Of a DNA stretch of 64,000 nt, positions 11,316 to 24,372 are shown piece by piece. A program made the position numbers and the translations under genes. Positions within the stretch are counted from its first letter, which is position 1. Every line of letters begins with the position of its first letter. The notes beneath the pieces are model-generated. The model did not search any database and was not told where the DNA came from. It saw nothing but the letters and a program-made list of their open reading frames with translations. This stretch comes from Cannabis sativa (taxonomy: Eukaryota > Streptophyta > Magnoliopsida > Rosales > Cannabaceae): assembly GCF_029168945.1 (NCBI RefSeq), contig NC_083603.1, forward strand, positions 33,143,396 to 33,207,395, written 5' to 3'.

Positions 11316-11328
11316 GCAAGTGGGAGTT
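11316..11328 (+). other. Element C polypurine tract
   Basis: CAAGTGGGAG plus a short T run directly before the 3' LTR. The same motif precedes the 3' LTR of G and, on the minus strand, of F. Confidence 0.7.
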
Positions 11329-13241
11329 TGTTGGGTTTTATGCCCTAAATAAAACTCATTTCATATAATCAGATTTACTTATTAATAAAGATCACAAATA
11401 ACATTTTATGTTGCATGGTTCACATGATTTATTTCATGATTATATGTGTATATAATGTATGAATTCTTTTTAAGTCCAGAACATATGAGTTGGTTAAAGA
11501 TTATAGTGTTGTCAGCACAGTGGAATATAATCTTTATTATATGTTCAAAAGTTTATTCCCTGATTTGTCAGAACACTGGATTTAGACTGACATGGTATAA
11601 TCAGCGATAGGTATTCTTACACCTTGGAAAAGTGTTATGTCCTTTCCAGGACATTGGCAAAGTTTACCAGTATTGGATGCATGGAGTATGCATTGGAATG
11701 GACCGATATTGAACTTTGAATTAGATTTTGAAACTTACCGTAAACATCTATTCAATTCAATATCATAAGTTGATCCTAGATCACATGATCGAAATCCTGA
11801 TATGGTTAGGCTCAATTTCAAGAGTGTTACTCGTGTTCTTTGATTTGTTAGTTAAGCCCAGTTTTGTATCAGGGTAATACGTACATTTTGGGAACGCAGT
11901 AATACATTTGAGTGGGGGAGCGCTAACATAAATATGGAATCTATAGCTTCTATTTGGCAAATAGAAGTAAAGGATGATTTCCTTCGAGCTTAACCAAACG
12001 AAGATAAATGGTGGAGATCTCATTTCACTTAGGTGAAATATCATTTATACAGGGTTAAGTGTTTTAAGGATAAAATACATTGTAGGGTGTTACGGTAATT
12101 TAATCCCTGTACAGTGTAAATCATCTATATAGAGGATCATTGATCACATTAGGGTTATAACAATGGATAACTAATGACGTGTCTATATCGTGGAACATAT
12201 AGAGCGTTTCTATATGACTGAGAGTGCAATTCCAAGTTAAGTGTGGATTCAATGAGGAATTAATAAGTTAGGGAATTTACTTGGTAAATTCGGTTCGACT
12301 TATTGGAAGCTCGGTTATATAGACCCATGGTCCCCATACTAATTGAGGCCATACTGCTTGTAAGACTCAGTTAATTGATTTTAGTTAATCAATTATAATT
12401 CTAAAAGTTAAACTATGTCTACTTTATGAATTCTCACAGTTTAAGGATGAAATCGTAAAGAAAAAGGTTTCTAGGTTTAATTATTAATTAAGAGACTTTG
12501 TATGTCTAATTAATAATTATTTTAAATGACAATATTATTTAATAATCTATTTTAGTGATTAAATAATTAGTTTTGGCATTTAAATGATTAGAATTGGAAA
12601 AATGGCATTTTTGGAGAAATAGAAATAAAATTGAGGAAACTGCAAAATCCAAGTGAGGCCCATTTCCCTCTATGGCCGAGCACTCCCTTTGTGTTTCCCA
12701 ATTATTATTTTTATTTTTTAATTGCCATGTAATTGCTAATCAAAGCCTAGCTATAATAGGAAAGTGGTGGATCACACTAAATAAGGCAGTTAATTGATTA
12801 CACAGTAATTAAGGAAACTGTTTATTTGGAAAGTTGTGCTCTCCCTTTTCCCTATATAAAGCAACCTTGTTCTCTTCTCTTCTATGCAAGAAAAGCCACG
12901 AAATTAAGAGAGAAAAATAGAGAGAAATTTCGAAATCCTTGTGAGATGAGTAGTGCCCACACACATCAAGTGGTATCTCAATCATAGTATGGAAGACTAT
13001 GGAATTTTTGCATCAAAGAAGGAGAAAAGAAGATACAGGTTCAGATCTTGGTGATGCTCTGCTACAGAAAGGAATCAAGGGCTAGAGATCTGAACGGAAG
13101 GAGTCATATTATTCCGCTGCACCCACTGTATGGTTTTCTAACTTTATATGTGTTTATTTTAATTGTTTTAGAATTCATATTAGGTTGTTAATCCAACATA
13201 CTTGTTAGTAAATCTAGATCCTGGTAAAATAATTTCCAACA
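11329..13241 (+). repeat. Element C 3' LTR
   Basis: 1913 bp, nearly identical to 3319-5233, followed by the second CATAC. Confidence 0.93.
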
Positions 13242-14699
13242 CATACACCCTGTGCACAGTTGCCCACTCTTCTCACCTCAATTGCTAAGACCACACTTGC
13301 TACCTCGGTCACCTCAACAAATTTCCTTGTTGAGAACAAGATCCTAAACATTCATTAACACAACAATACACTTAAAATCTCTAAACTCATACAGAAACTT
13401 TCGTAGAAATACGTAACACATAAGTCAATTTCACTTGCATGACACACCATACATAAGCCTTTATTATTTTGATTCACACAAACATATTGCATGTACTCAA
13501 ATAAACATTTTTTAACGTAAAACATGAATTCATACAACACCTTTTTACGTAAAATTTTATTAAAATACTATTTATTCTAATTAAAATCCAAATAAATAGT
13601 TAGTTAATCACAATTAATTATAATAAATACCTACGACAACTAATAAATTATAAAACCTATTTCACTTTATATCATAGACAGTAAATGGTATTGCAAAAAT
13701 ACATTTTACTATTTTAACAACACTTAACTATTTTTCATAATTAGTTTAAGCATTAACTAACTAAATTCATGAAAAATACCAAAAATGATTAAAAACTGAA
13801 TCTAACTATTCTAACACAATTTATATTCTATACTAAGCCACAAATAATTTTCTTTGAATTTTCTAAGCAACCTAGGTATTTTTCATAATTAAAATAAGAA
13901 ATAATATCAATAATTCATGAAAAATACATAATCCCCTGAAAATTCAATCTATCAATTTTATAACAGTTTATATATCATAGCCCATCATATAAAATAAACT
14001 TAGATTTTTTTGAGCACCTAAGTATTTTTCATAATTAATTTATGAAATAAACTAAATAATTCACAATAATTCCAAATAAATTCAGAAAATTATGAAACTT
14101 CACCAAGCACTTTAGAATAAAATAAGAATTCAAAATCTACAAAAATATTTAATAAAACACCTCAAAAGTGCTCAGAACATGGTCACCGGCGTTCTCGTCG
14201 GTTCGTCGTCGGCAAAGTGTAACTTTGTCCCCGATTGCTCTTGACAAGTCCTTTCGATTGGAGAAGCTCTCCACAGTGCTCAGGACCTCAAAATGATCAA
14301 GATCAACCCAAGAATAGAGGTCCAAGTTGGGAGATTGGAGTTGTCTCCTTCGTTGGCGGTGTACCGTCTTTAATGGAGTCAAAATATTGGTCCTTCGTTT
14401 TGGACGTTAAAGCTTTGTTTTCTTACATCAAAAACAATCCTTAGGGTCCCATGCACTCACATATAACCTCCCTTGACCCAAGAACAAGCTTAAACACGTT
14501 CAAATTCGTGTCTGTTTCAAGTCGCACCTTCGAAGCTTCAACAATGGCGAAACTCGAAACAGGGGCCTCCGACCCTTATACCACGTTAAAAAGCTTCCTT
14601 AGGTCGTACTTAAGTGATCTCAAACCACCACTTTAATCCAGGTTGCAGTCCACTTGAAGAACAAAAAAATTTCAGTATATCGTATACACCGTATACAGC

Positions 14700-14702
<3 letters not shown>

Positions 14703-14737
<35 letters not shown>
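14703..14737. repeat. (CT)n microsatellite
   Basis: About 17 uninterrupted CT units inside LTR B. Confidence 0.97.
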
Positions 14738-14740
<3 letters not shown>

Positions 14741-14942
14741 CTCTCTTTTGGCGTACGAAATCTCAACTCAAAAACTTAATTTTTATTGTGTTTAAACCCA
14801 AGCAAAAAGATCTCTTTGAACCGAAGTGGAATTATTCTCATTCCACAAAAATCTCTATTGTTATACAGTTATACATCATATCGTATATGTGCATAAGCAC
14901 ATTAACAGAACAACAACAACAATAACAACAACGATGATGATG

Positions 14943-15012
<70 letters not shown>
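14943..15012. repeat. (AAT)n microsatellite
   Basis: About 23 uninterrupted units, preceded by short CAA and GAT tracts. It produces the poly-Ile and poly-Leu frames seen here, which are not genes. Confidence 0.97.
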
Positions 15013-15171
15013 GTATGTTAAATATACCTTTAACACTATAATAATATTTACCAATATTATTATACTAAAAATAATAATCACAAATAGTATTATACTATTA
15101 TAAGTTAACATATATCATTATTATTATTATTCCCACTAATAATAATATGCACCAAAATCAAACTAAATCAA

Positions 15172-15914
15172 TGTTGATCGAGGTTTTTGGCAACCAATAA
15201 AATAATAATATTTTAGGGAGCTATAAGAAATTAAGAAGGAGATTTTTTACATAGTTGGGGCGTTAATGAGCCTTAGTCCACAAGTCTGTGTATTTATGAT
15301 AGTATTTAATACAGATGTTCTTGGTAAGGTTTTACTCTTCTAGCACTTATGCAACCCAGAATTCTCGACCCCTCTTTAATGAGCTTTGGGGTATTTATAG
15401 TGTTTTTGTGGGGTGATCCCCAGAATTAAGGTACATGCATTTCTATAACTATCAATAAAGTTGTACATTCCCAATGAATATATCATGGGTTATGCATGGT
15501 CTAATCCCTAGGTGCTGAAGGGATTTTATGAGGGCAGTCCTTAATCCCTCTTGACTGATGTGATTCTTCACAGAGTAGCTGTCACTAGACTTTATATGTC
15601 ATAGCCTACTGGGTACAGATCGGGGGTTGTGTCGTCAGACTTTATTGCGTGTGGCAGTTCCAATACGCCTCCTCCCATGCAGCATTAAATGCGAGATGAC
15701 TGTTCAGAGGAAGCCTGACACCACCCGGAGATGCTTTGATGCCATCTTGCTCTCTGGGAGCATATGAGACTTTGCATGCCTTCTCCGGGAGGCATATCCA
15801 AAATAATGCTTTTCTTTATTAAGACTTAGCTATTTAATTCAAACGCTAAACCCTTTCCATCCAGGTGTCACTTTCCGGTTGGTGCTCGTATATTAGGAAA
15901 AATCAGGGGCAACA
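15172..15914 (-). repeat. Element E 3' LTR
   Basis: 743 bp. On the minus strand it runs TGTTGCCCCTG...CAACA. The minus-strand TATA box is at 15392-15399 (TATTTATA on plus). The same box is at 57310-57317 in the 5' LTR. Confidence 0.9.
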
Positions 15915-15931
15915 TTTACCCCCCAAGCCTT
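15915..15931 (-). other. Element E polypurine tract
   Basis: On the minus strand, GGCTTGGGGGGTAAA directly abuts the LTR start, fixing the minus orientation of E. Confidence 0.75.
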
Positions 15932-16854
15932 GTTTAATTGTGAAGTGAACAAGGCTTCCTTAGGTGCCTCCAACTGGCTCCTTGGGTCACTGGCACGTGC
16001 TTTGGGCGCGTGATGGCGTATTTAATGATCACCATTACTGTAGCGATTCCCTTTTTGCAGGCGTCGATTCGTTTCTTGTCCATTAATTGATACGTTGCAT
16101 TAATGGGTGTCAGACGGACACTCAAGCGTTTCTACCGTCTTGATGATGATCCAATCCAACCGTTGGATCGTGGGAATTCGAATCGTGTGCCTTCCCTACC
16201 GTTCGATTGGTAGCTGATCACAGCTGTTTCACATGTGTTTTGGCCTATAAAAGCCACCCTTCTCACTTCATTTGGTTACTTTCAGAATTTCACCAAATTT
16301 TCTTAAGTTTTCCAGAGAGAAAAAGAAACCCTGGAACAGAAACCCTCAAACACCATAGATTTCTTACTTATCTTCCTTCGCCGCTGCCAATCAACTCTTT
16401 ACCGTCGGTCAACAACAACACCCAGTTCTCAAGCTTTATGTAAGTTCTTCGCATTTTGTACTTTAGTTTACTGTTTGTGTACATCACATGCTTTACTGTT
16501 CATCTGCTTTTTCTGGTTTGATGTTTGAGTTTCTGGGAATTTCTGTTTTGAGCTTTTGTGTAACGCGTTATATTCCTCCTTCGTGGTGTTCGAGTTACTT
16601 CTTTTCTTCATATTTTTAGTCGAGGACCCATCTCTTTCTCACGTAATGACATTCAAGGGTTTAGAGTAGACTTTGTCTTCTCAATTTTTACCCCTTTTCT
16701 TTTACTTATTCGTAATGTCACCATCTGTGGGATTCTTGCACTCGACTCTTGTCAAGGAAAACATTCTGGGGCTTTCTTTTTGACAAGTGTCTGGAGGGGG
16801 CCTCTTTCCAGCGGTTAGGGGACCCCCATTCCCTTTTCTGAATTAGGGTTTGGT
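15932..16854 (+). other. Upstream region of the antisense gene in E
   Basis: No convincing coding sequence. It holds a TATA box at 16246-16253, about 600 bases ahead of the first recognisable coding sequence, then a pyrimidine-rich stretch and a strong donor-like GTAAGT at 16440-16445. Candidate acceptors follow near 16881 and 16890 (TTTTTTCAG, CTTTTTCAG). I read this as promoter, 5' UTR and possibly a UTR intron. Confidence 0.45.
16246..16253 (+). promoter_or_regulatory. TATA box of the antisense gene in E
   Basis: TATAAAAG in GGCCTATAAAAGCC context, on the strand opposite to E's gag-pol. It is independent of either LTR. Confidence 0.5.
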
Positions 16855-18298
16855 TTGGGGCCTGACTGCTGGATTTTTTCAGTCTTTTTCAGAACCAAAA
16901 TATCTGCATCCGGTTCCAAATCTTCAAAGAAAGGGGGGAAGCGTCTGGCCACCATAGAAGAAGTTATGAAGGGTTCGGTAGCCCAAGAAGGGCACAGGTC
17001 CCGCGCCAACGGGTGGGAAGCGGCCGAGCTTCACTCCACCTTAACTTGCCCTCACCAGCTGGAACATATCGTGGTGGTGGCAGGTATCAAGCCTGCGACC
17101 TCCGGGACCTACCACCGGCCGCCCCGGGACGCAGAGACGCCCAACCACAACTACGGGGTCTTCGGAGCCTAGAGCCAAATGCATTTAATGGCCGGGGCCA
17201 TGCTTCCCCTTCAAGATTAATTTATTACTTTTCTTGTATTTGTCGGCCTTGCTCCATACCAACTCATTCCTCAAGCTTACTGCCTACTTTTAGGCTTGTT
17301 TATTTTTTACTCTGCCCGGAGCTGGGGCTCTCCCAGTCCGGCAGAGATTTTGTATTTTTACGAACTCGTTTTCATCCCCAAAAAGGGGGATAAGTTTAAG
17401 GACAGTTTTTACGGTCTCTGGGCCCATCCTTTGAATGAGGGCCCGATCCCTTTTAACTATCGGAAGCATGTGAAGGAATACCGTCACCGCTTCTTCTTCT
17501 CCTCCGGGTTCCAGGCTGTGGAGCATCCAGAGCTTCTCACGGAGTGGGTTAGGATCCTTCCTTATGCGCGGACTGAACCTACTCAGCTTTTCCTCCAACG
17601 GGCTAAGACCTTCACCACATATGACAAGAAGGCCCTTGACGTCGGAGAGTTGGTCACGACAGAGCAGTGTCGGAAGGCCAAGCTGATCTTGGGGAATCAG
17701 TCGGTGGACGACTCCAACCTTTCTAAAGTCGTCTGTCCTAATGTGAGGGCTCTGGCCGCAGAGAAGGTATTTCGGGATGACATCATTGCCACGGCAGAGG
17801 ATAAGTACCAGAAGTACCTCTTCAAGAGGGAACAGGAGTGGGCTTATAATAAGGCCCAGGTGACCGCCGGAAGGGCACTTCGCATTGGGGCTTCAGTGGA
17901 GTAGAGGACCCCCAGACCAAAGCCCGTGGTCCCGGTAGCGAATACGGGGGCTCCTAATGCCAGCACTTCGGGTTCTGGTAAGTCTCCTTTAATGATACAT
18001 TATGTCCCTTCCGTCCGTGAGTATGCTAGCCTTAGGCCTATAGGGTTCGATGAACGTCTCCATAGGTTTAGGATGCCTTCCACTCGATGGGGGAATCATG
18101 CCAAGGAGTATTATTTCTCCCACTTAGGCGATTATTTAGGTCGGTCCTGGATGGGTTTTGGACCTCTAGTACCCGTTCCCTTGGACTCTTCAGCCTATCT
18201 ATCTTTTAGCTGGTTCTGTCCCTCGGACAGCTATCTCGGGGATGATGCAGCCAGTGTTAAGATTTGGGACTTTGCTAGGGCTGAATTAGGGAGTCAAG

Positions 18299-18381
18299 GT
18301 AGGACTAGCTCTATTGCCTTTTTGTTAAGTGTATGCTGTTTTCACAGGTGTTCTAACACTTAACCCTTTCTCTTGTTGCAG
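18299..18381 (+). other. Intron 1 of the antisense gene
   Basis: Starts GTAGGA and ends TTGTTGCAG, 83 bp, phase 1. Splicing joins frame 1 (ending ...GSQ) to frame 0 (AAVPMDEI) without a stop. Confidence 0.7.
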
Positions 18382-19076
18382 CAGCCGTACCCATGGACGA
18401 AATCTTGGCCACTCTTGCTGGAGCTTATAGTCCTGGTGCTTCCCCTTCTCCTACTTCTTCTCAGTTGGTCACTCCCGGGAGGGCTTCCTCTAGTGCCCCT
18501 CCGAGCACTATTGACTTAGTGGACGAGGAGGAGGTACTTCTTGAGGAAGCTGAAGAAGGTGAAGAAGAGCAAGAGATCGCTCTTGTGCGCAAGCGCAAGG
18601 GCAATATGGTGGAGGAGGGGCCTTCTAAGCGCCCCAGGAAGGTGGACACTCCGGCCCCGATCCACGACTCTGGGATTCCCTCCGAGGCGGAGGAATACAC
18701 AGTGCATCATGGCATTGTGTTGACTCCGATCCCCGGAGATGAGGAGACGCAAAATCTTTGGATAGCCAAACACAACTACGCCCTTGATGAGTACACCCGG
18801 GGGCGTGCTGAGGTGGAGGCCTTGAAGAGGGTCTTACGAGAGGAGCTGCAAAACACTCTCAACAAGGAGGACTTTTGAAATCTGTGGGACCTAAACATGG
18901 ACGCCCTGACGGACTGGTTCAACCGTTTCCTCAGGCCCACCTTGGCCCCTTGTGCCTTGGAGATGACCAGCGAGTATGTCTCCCATCTGACTAAATTAAT
19001 GCTCAAACGTTACGCTGCTTGTGCATCCTTGAACTCCGTCTACCAGGTTCAAGACATCAGCAATGCCATGGCTGCG

Positions 19077-19164
19077 GTAAGTACTTGTGATTTATTTCTT
19101 TCCTCGATATTTTGTCTAAGGCTTTTATTCTCACTCTTATCTCCTTTTCAAGATTACTGCAGAG
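19077..19164 (+). other. Intron 2 of the antisense gene
   Basis: Starts GTAAGT and ends TGCAGAG, 88 bp, phase 0. It joins ...NAMAAV to TSRLSKTIV. The AG at 19163-19164 gives the in-frame join; the AG two bases earlier would not. Confidence 0.6.
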
Positions 19165-19581
19165 ACCAGCCGCCTTTCCAAGACCATAGTTAATCATGGC
19201 TTCGTCCTGTTCGAATTCGGGGGCATAGACGAGGTCGTGAGGATCTTGCGGGACCTGTCCGCTGAGAGGCGAGCGATCCAAGAGGAGGCTGAGCGAAAGG
19301 AGGCCCTTGCTAAGGTGAAGCTTGAGGAGGAGGCCAAGCAGAGGGAAGCCCAGGCGGAGGTGATGCTCCGAGAGGAGGTCCTGCGGAGGGATAGGCTGGA
19401 GGCGAGGCACCTGGAGGCGCTGAGGGGGGAGGGCGAGGCCACTACCAAGGCCAAGCGGGAGCTTCGGGAGGCTAAGGAGGCCATAGATGAGATGGCCGCC
19501 AAGGTGAGGTCCTTAGAGGAGTTGTACCAGGTGGACTTGCAGTCCAGGGCTAACTTGGCCGTGGAGATGAAGGAGCTAAAG

Positions 19582-21482
19582 TGTTGGAAATTATTTTACC
19601 GGGATCTTAGATCTACTCACAAGTATGTTGATTAACACCCTAAATATGAAATTCTAAAATGATTATAAATTAAATACATATAATGTATGAGAAACCTTAC
19701 ATTGGGTGCAGCGGAATAAAATGTCTCCTTCCGTTCAGATCTCTAACCCTTGTATCCTTTCTGTCACAGAGTATTATCAAGATCTGAACCTGGATCTCTT
19801 TCTCTCCTTTCTTTAGTGCTGAATCTCCTTCTTGTTGAATGTCTTTCTTCACGATCTTCCTCACTATGATTGAGGTATCACTTGCTGTGTGTGGGCACTA
19901 CTCTATCACTAAGAGATTCGAAATTATTCAAGGAAGAAGAGGGTATAGGTGGCGGCTAGGTTAAAGAGAGAAGCTCTGGTTTTTCTCTGAAGGAAACAAG
20001 ATGTGAAAGTGTATATTTCCTGAAGCCTTCACTATCTATTTATAGCATACCACATAGGGTTAGGTTTGAATTATTTGGCATTAAAATAATGAAAATATTA
20101 GATGATAAAGCCTATAAAAGTGGCCGGCCATGGCATTATGGATTTGGGCCTCACTTTTTGCAATTTTGCAGTTTTATCATTTCTGCATCTCATTTTCTCA
20201 AAAATGCCAATTTTCAAATTCAACCATTTAAATGCCAATTCTAACTATTTAATAACTATAAATAATTATTAAATAATATTGTCATTTATCATATTTATTA
20301 ATTGAACCATACAAAGTATCATAATTAACAAATATGCCCTAAAAACTCTTTCTTTACAATTTCGCCCTTACTTAGTGAAAAATTCACAAATAGACATAGT
20401 CTAATTTGAGAATTATAATTGATTAATCAAAACCAATTAAATGAGTCTTACAAGTAATATTATCTCAACTAGTGGGGGGACCATGGGTCTATATAACCGA
20501 GCTTCCAATAAGCAGATCAAGAATTTATAACCTAAATTCACTGACTTATTAATTCTTCGTTGAATCCACACATAGAACTTAGAACTGCACTCTCAGTATA
20601 TAGAACGCTCTATATGTTCCACCATATAGACACGTCATTAGTTATCCATTGTTATAATCCTAATTTGATCAATGATCCTCTATATGAATGATCTACACTA
20701 TAAAGGGATTAGATTGCCATAACACCCTACAATGTATTTTATCCTTAAAACACTTAACCCAACATAAATGATATTTCAGCTATGTGATATGAGTACTCCA
20801 CCATTTATTTTCGTTTGGTCAAGCTCGAAGGAAATCATCCTTTACTCTCTATTCGCCAGATAGAAGCTATAGATTCCATATTTATGTTAGCGCTCCCACT
20901 TAATTGCACTACCGTGTTCCCAAAATGTACGTATCACCCTGACCTAAAAGTAGGCTTAACCAACAAATCAAAGAACACGAATAACACTCTTGAGATTGAG
21001 CCTAATCATATTAGGATTTAGATCATTTAATCTAGGATCAACTAGGCGATATTGACTTGAATAGATATCACGGTAAGTTTAATAAATCTATGTCAAAGTT
21101 CAATATCGGTCCCTTCCGATGCATACTCCATGCACCCAACCTGAGCTTTACTTTAACCAATGCTCTGGAAAGAACATAGCATTTCTCCAAATGCAAGTAA
21201 ACTCTTTTGTAGATTATCATATCAGTAAAACCCTGTGTCGTATAAATCTAGGAATCTTTATTCACATGGTCATGTTTACTTTCTAATGTGTTGACAACCC
21301 AATAAACAAGATCAAGTATGTGAAAAGGGTTTCAGATGAATTTATAAATCAAATAGACAAGCAATTGATAACATGAACCAAAACATACACAAATGAAGGA
21401 AAAATACTTCTGTTTCTTTATTGATTTTGAATAAAATGGATTACATTGAAATGGAGTTTTATTTAGGGCATAAAACCCAACA
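19582..21482 (-). repeat. Element F 3' LTR
   Basis: 1901 bp; on the plus strand TGTTGGAAATT...CCCAACA. The minus-strand TATA box is at 20038-20045. Confidence 0.92.
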
Positions 21483-21497
21483 ATCTCCCACTTGCAC
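21483..21497 (-). other. Element F polypurine tract
   Basis: On the minus strand, AGTGCAAGTGGGAGAT directly before the 3' LTR, the same motif as in C and G. Confidence 0.7.
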
Positions 21498-21511
21498 TAA
21501 TATAAAACTAA

Positions 21512-23040
21512 TCAGTACATATCAATTAATCCTAAATTCTGACGGTGCTTTTCAAATGTAGTTACTGCCAAGACTTTGGTGAATGGATCAGCTAAGTTTT
21601 CTTCTGTGTCCACTTTCTCAACCAGTACATCCCCTCTTGCCACATATTCTCTGATGATGTGATGCTTCCTTTCTATGTGTTTGCTTCTCTTGTGACTTCG
21701 AGGTTCCTTACTATTGGCTATTGCTCCATTATTATCACAACGTAGGACCAGAGGCTTTTCCATTCCAGGCACGACACCGATACTGGTGAAGAACTTTCTT
21801 AGCCAGATAAGCTCTTTAGCAGCTTCTGCTGTAGCTATGTATTGTGCTTCCATCGTCGAGTCCGATATCGCGGTTTGTTTCGCACTTCTCCAAACCACTG
21901 CTCCACCCCCAAGAGTAAACACCATCCCAGATGCAGATTTCCTGTCTTCAAGACATGCCTGGAAATCTGAATCTATATAGCCTATGGGATTTAAAGCACT
22001 ACCCTTATAGACTAATACAAGATTTCTTGTACTCTTTAAGTATTTCAGAATATACTTAACTGCATTCCAATGTTCCTGTCCTGGATTAGACTGATACCTG
22101 CTCACGATTCCAACTGCATAGCAGATGTCCGATCTAGTGCATAACATTGCATACATTAGACTTCCAACTGCAGAAGCATAAGGAATTTTCGCCATGTCCT
22201 CTATCTCTTGAGGATTAGTAGGAGACTGTTCCTTAGATAGACGAATACCATATCTAGAAGGCATATTCGCCCCATTGGTGTTGTTCATGGAGAATCTTTC
22301 TAAAACTTTGTCAATATAGGTTGTTTGAGAGAGAGCAAGAGATCTGTTCTTCCGGTTTCTAATAATCTAAATACCAAGAACATAGGTTGCCTAACCCAAA
22401 TCTTTCATATCGAATTGAGTGTTAAGCCATTCCTTGATGTTAGTCATTTTCTTGATATTGTTTCCAATAATCAAAATGTCGTCAACATAAAGGACCAGGA
22501 ATACTACTACTTGGTCCTCCTTGAGTTGGTAAACACAAGGTTCATCTTCATTCTGAAGAAAGCCGTAGGCCTTGATGATTTCATCAAACCTTTTGTTCCA
22601 TGAGCGAGAAGCTTGCTTAAGTCCATAGATAGACTTATTTAATTTGCAAACTATCTTTTCCTGCCCTAGAAGAACATAGCCTTCTGGTTGCTCCATATAG
22701 ATGGTTTCTTCAAGTACCCAATTAAGGAAGGCAGTCTTGACATTAATTTGCCAGATTTCATAATCGAAAGCAGCAGCTATGGAGAGAAGAATTCAGATTG
22801 ATTTGAGCATGGCAACAGGACTAAAAGTTTCCTCATAGTCCACACCTTCTCTTTGGGTATAACCCTTGGCTACAAGTCTAGCTTTAAAAGTTTCGACTTC
22901 GCCTCCAGCGCCTCTTTTCTTCTTGTAAACCCACTTACATCCGATTGGATGATAGTCATCAGGTGCGTCTACATATTCCCAGAATTCGTTCTTTTTCATG
23001 GAATCCATTTTGAATCCATGCCGGCTGACCATCGTTTCTG
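21512..23040 (-). pseudogene. Element F pol, RT and RNase H part (broken)
   Basis: On the minus strand it gives copia reverse transcriptase then RNase H. Visible RT landmarks are GCKWVYKKK and [11 protein letters not shown] (22800-23030), SIYGLKQASRSWN and the catalytic YVDD (in LYVDDILIIGNN, about 22480), followed by the linker GSLMYAM. RNase H (21512-22150) shows TDSD reduced to IDSD, WRSAKQTAISDSTMEAQYI and LVLRCDNNGAIA. The frame ends with the family's usual HRQNLGLIDMY at 21512. Stops occur at 22793-22795 (TGA where G has CGA) and twice near 22355-22390. A frameshift near 23000-23040 separates it from INT. It cannot make a working enzyme unless suppressed. Confidence 0.85.
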
Positions 23041-24372
23041 TTGTGGACTAGCCATTGCCTGTTTATAGGTTAATGGGTCGTCATCAATACCGTCACCAAC
23101 GACCATATTGATTTCACCATCCAAGCCATAACGAGCTGGTTTTGTTGAAACCCTCCCAGTACGACGAGGAACGGTGATTTTCTGAACAGGAACTTTGGTA
23201 GTAGTTTTCTCAGTTGGTTCGACTGAGGGAGTGGGATTATCCTCTTCTTGAGTGGAAGAGGATAGAACATTGGAAGGAGTTATATCTAAAAGAATTTCCT
23301 CTAAAACAACTTTACTTTTTGGTTTGTTGTCTTTAATATAGTTTTCTTCAAGAAAAGTAGCATTTGTAGAAACAAACACTTTGTTATCCTTGTGACTATA
23401 AAACAGTCCACCCTTAGTCTCTTTTGAATTTCCGAAAAACATGCAAACTTCAGTTCGTGATTCAAGTTTGCCTTCTTTCTTTCTCAAGACATGAGCAGGG
23501 CACCCCCAAATTCTATAGTGGCGTAAACTAGGTGTACGACCATTCCATAGTTCGACGGGTGTCTTAGGGACTTCTTTAGATGGAACAACATTTAAAATGT
23601 CATTTGCCATCTATATAGCATATCCCCAGAAGGACGTAGACAGAGTTGAATAACTCAGCATAGACCTAACCATTTCCAAAAGAGTGCGATTTCTTCTTTC
23701 TGCAACTCCATTTTGCTGTGGAGTGCCTGGGGCAGTGTATTGGGATTCAATTCCAAGTTCAATTAAATGATCTTTGAACTGCATATCCATATATTCTCCA
23801 CCCCTATCAGTTCGCAAGATTTTTAATGTTTTACCTAATTGGTTTTGAGACAAAGCATGAAATTCTTGAAACTTTTCAAATGTTTCAGATTTCTTTTGCA
23901 TTAGGTAAAGAAAACTATATCTAAAGTAATCGTCAATGAAAGTGACAAAATACTCATAACCACCTCGGGCTTTGACATTCAGGGGTCCGCAAACATCTGA
24001 ATGCACTAACTCTAGGGGTTGTTTGGCCCGCTCTCCCTTTGCAGAGAAAGAACGTTTGGTCATTTTTCCTTCTAGGCAGGACTTGCATACTGGCAATTCA
24101 CCTAAGACGACATTTTTTAATGGACCGTCTTTGGTTAGCCTTTTGAGTCTATCAAAGCCTATATGACCTAAATGTAAATTCCATAGATAGGTTTGATCAT
24201 CATTATCAATCTCTTTTCTTTTGAGGTTTCTAGGTTTAACTACATTGAAAAGTTCACTACTTAGTGAGATTTGTGTATTTGGTCTTAAAACATAAAGCCC
24301 TTGTTCCATGGAAGCAACACATATTTGAAATCCATTACGAGAGATTGAATAATAAGAACTCAAAAAATTCAA
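22996..24372 (-). pseudogene. Element F pol, integrase part (broken)
   Basis: On the minus strand it holds the pre-integrase zinc finger (LGHIG...CKSCLEGK, HHCC pattern, near 24050-24180) and the core with all three acidic catalytic positions: HSDVCGPL and FIDDY near 23930-24010, RTDRGGEY near 23800, and the Glu in VAERRNR near 23700. A TAG at 23611-23613 follows SFWGYAI and the frame continues directly with MANDILN to 22996. A proline- and threonine-rich linker precedes RT. One stop and the downstream frameshift are the only breaks I see. Confidence 0.85.

Larger units (their letters stand above)
3319..13241 (+). mobile_element. Element C: complete Ty1/copia element with decayed interior
   Basis: It has two LTRs (3319-5233 and 11329-13241) starting TGTTGGG and ending CCAACA, a PBS, a purine tract and a perfect TSD, CATAC, at 3314-3318 and 13242-13246. 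The LTRs differ by only a few substitutions and a 2-base deletion near 12236, so insertion was recent. The 6.1-kb interior has no long open frame on the element strand. The first half is AT-rich leader, the second half decayed pol. Recent LTRs with an already ruined interior suggest a non-autonomous copy mobilised in trans by a relative such as F or G. Confidence 0.93.
13242..15171 (-). mobile_element. Element B: gypsy solo LTR, piece 2 (middle)
   Basis: Continues the LTR interrupted by C, through AT-rich sequence to the insertion site of E. It contains two microsatellites. Short open frames at 14149-14925 are on both strands with no recognisable domain, and I treat them as LTR sequence. Its last five bases (ATCAA) recur as ATCAC at 57832-57836, the TSD of E. 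Confidence 0.65.
16855..19581 (+). pseudogene. Antisense extra ORF of Tat element E, 5' part (PF04195-like gypsy-associated protein)
   Basis: Coding on the strand opposite to E's pol, between INT and the 3' LTR. The first part (16891-17380) has the pattern of Pfam 'putative gypsy type transposon' proteins: an EEVMKGSVAQ start, then a segment with HLMAGAMLPL and FLVFVGLAPYQL. The next segment (17296-17904) has HVKEYRHRFFF. A later part (18393-18880) is acidic and low-complexity, with a KRKGNMVEEG basic stretch. The final exon (19165-19581) is rich in Glu, Lys, Ala and Arg and predicts a coiled coil. Two GT-AG introns join the frames exactly. In-frame stops at 17170 (TAG), 17218 (TAA), 17902 (TAG) and 18876 (TGA) make it a pseudogene. 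The true start is unresolved. F interrupts it after codon 19579-19581. Function is unknown for the family; similar antisense ORFs are typical of Tat elements. Confidence 0.75.

Noticed and set aside
14149..14636. Short overlapping frames on both strands in LTR B
   Set aside because: No domain or start context, and they lie within a solo LTR. GC content is locally higher, which opens frames by chance.
14826..15111. Poly-Ile and poly-Leu reading frames
   Set aside because: They are translations of the (AAT)n microsatellite, not proteins.
18461..18773. Minus-strand frames beneath the antisense gene of E
   Set aside because: They are shadows of the plus-strand acidic coding exon; codon patterns and splice sites support the plus strand.
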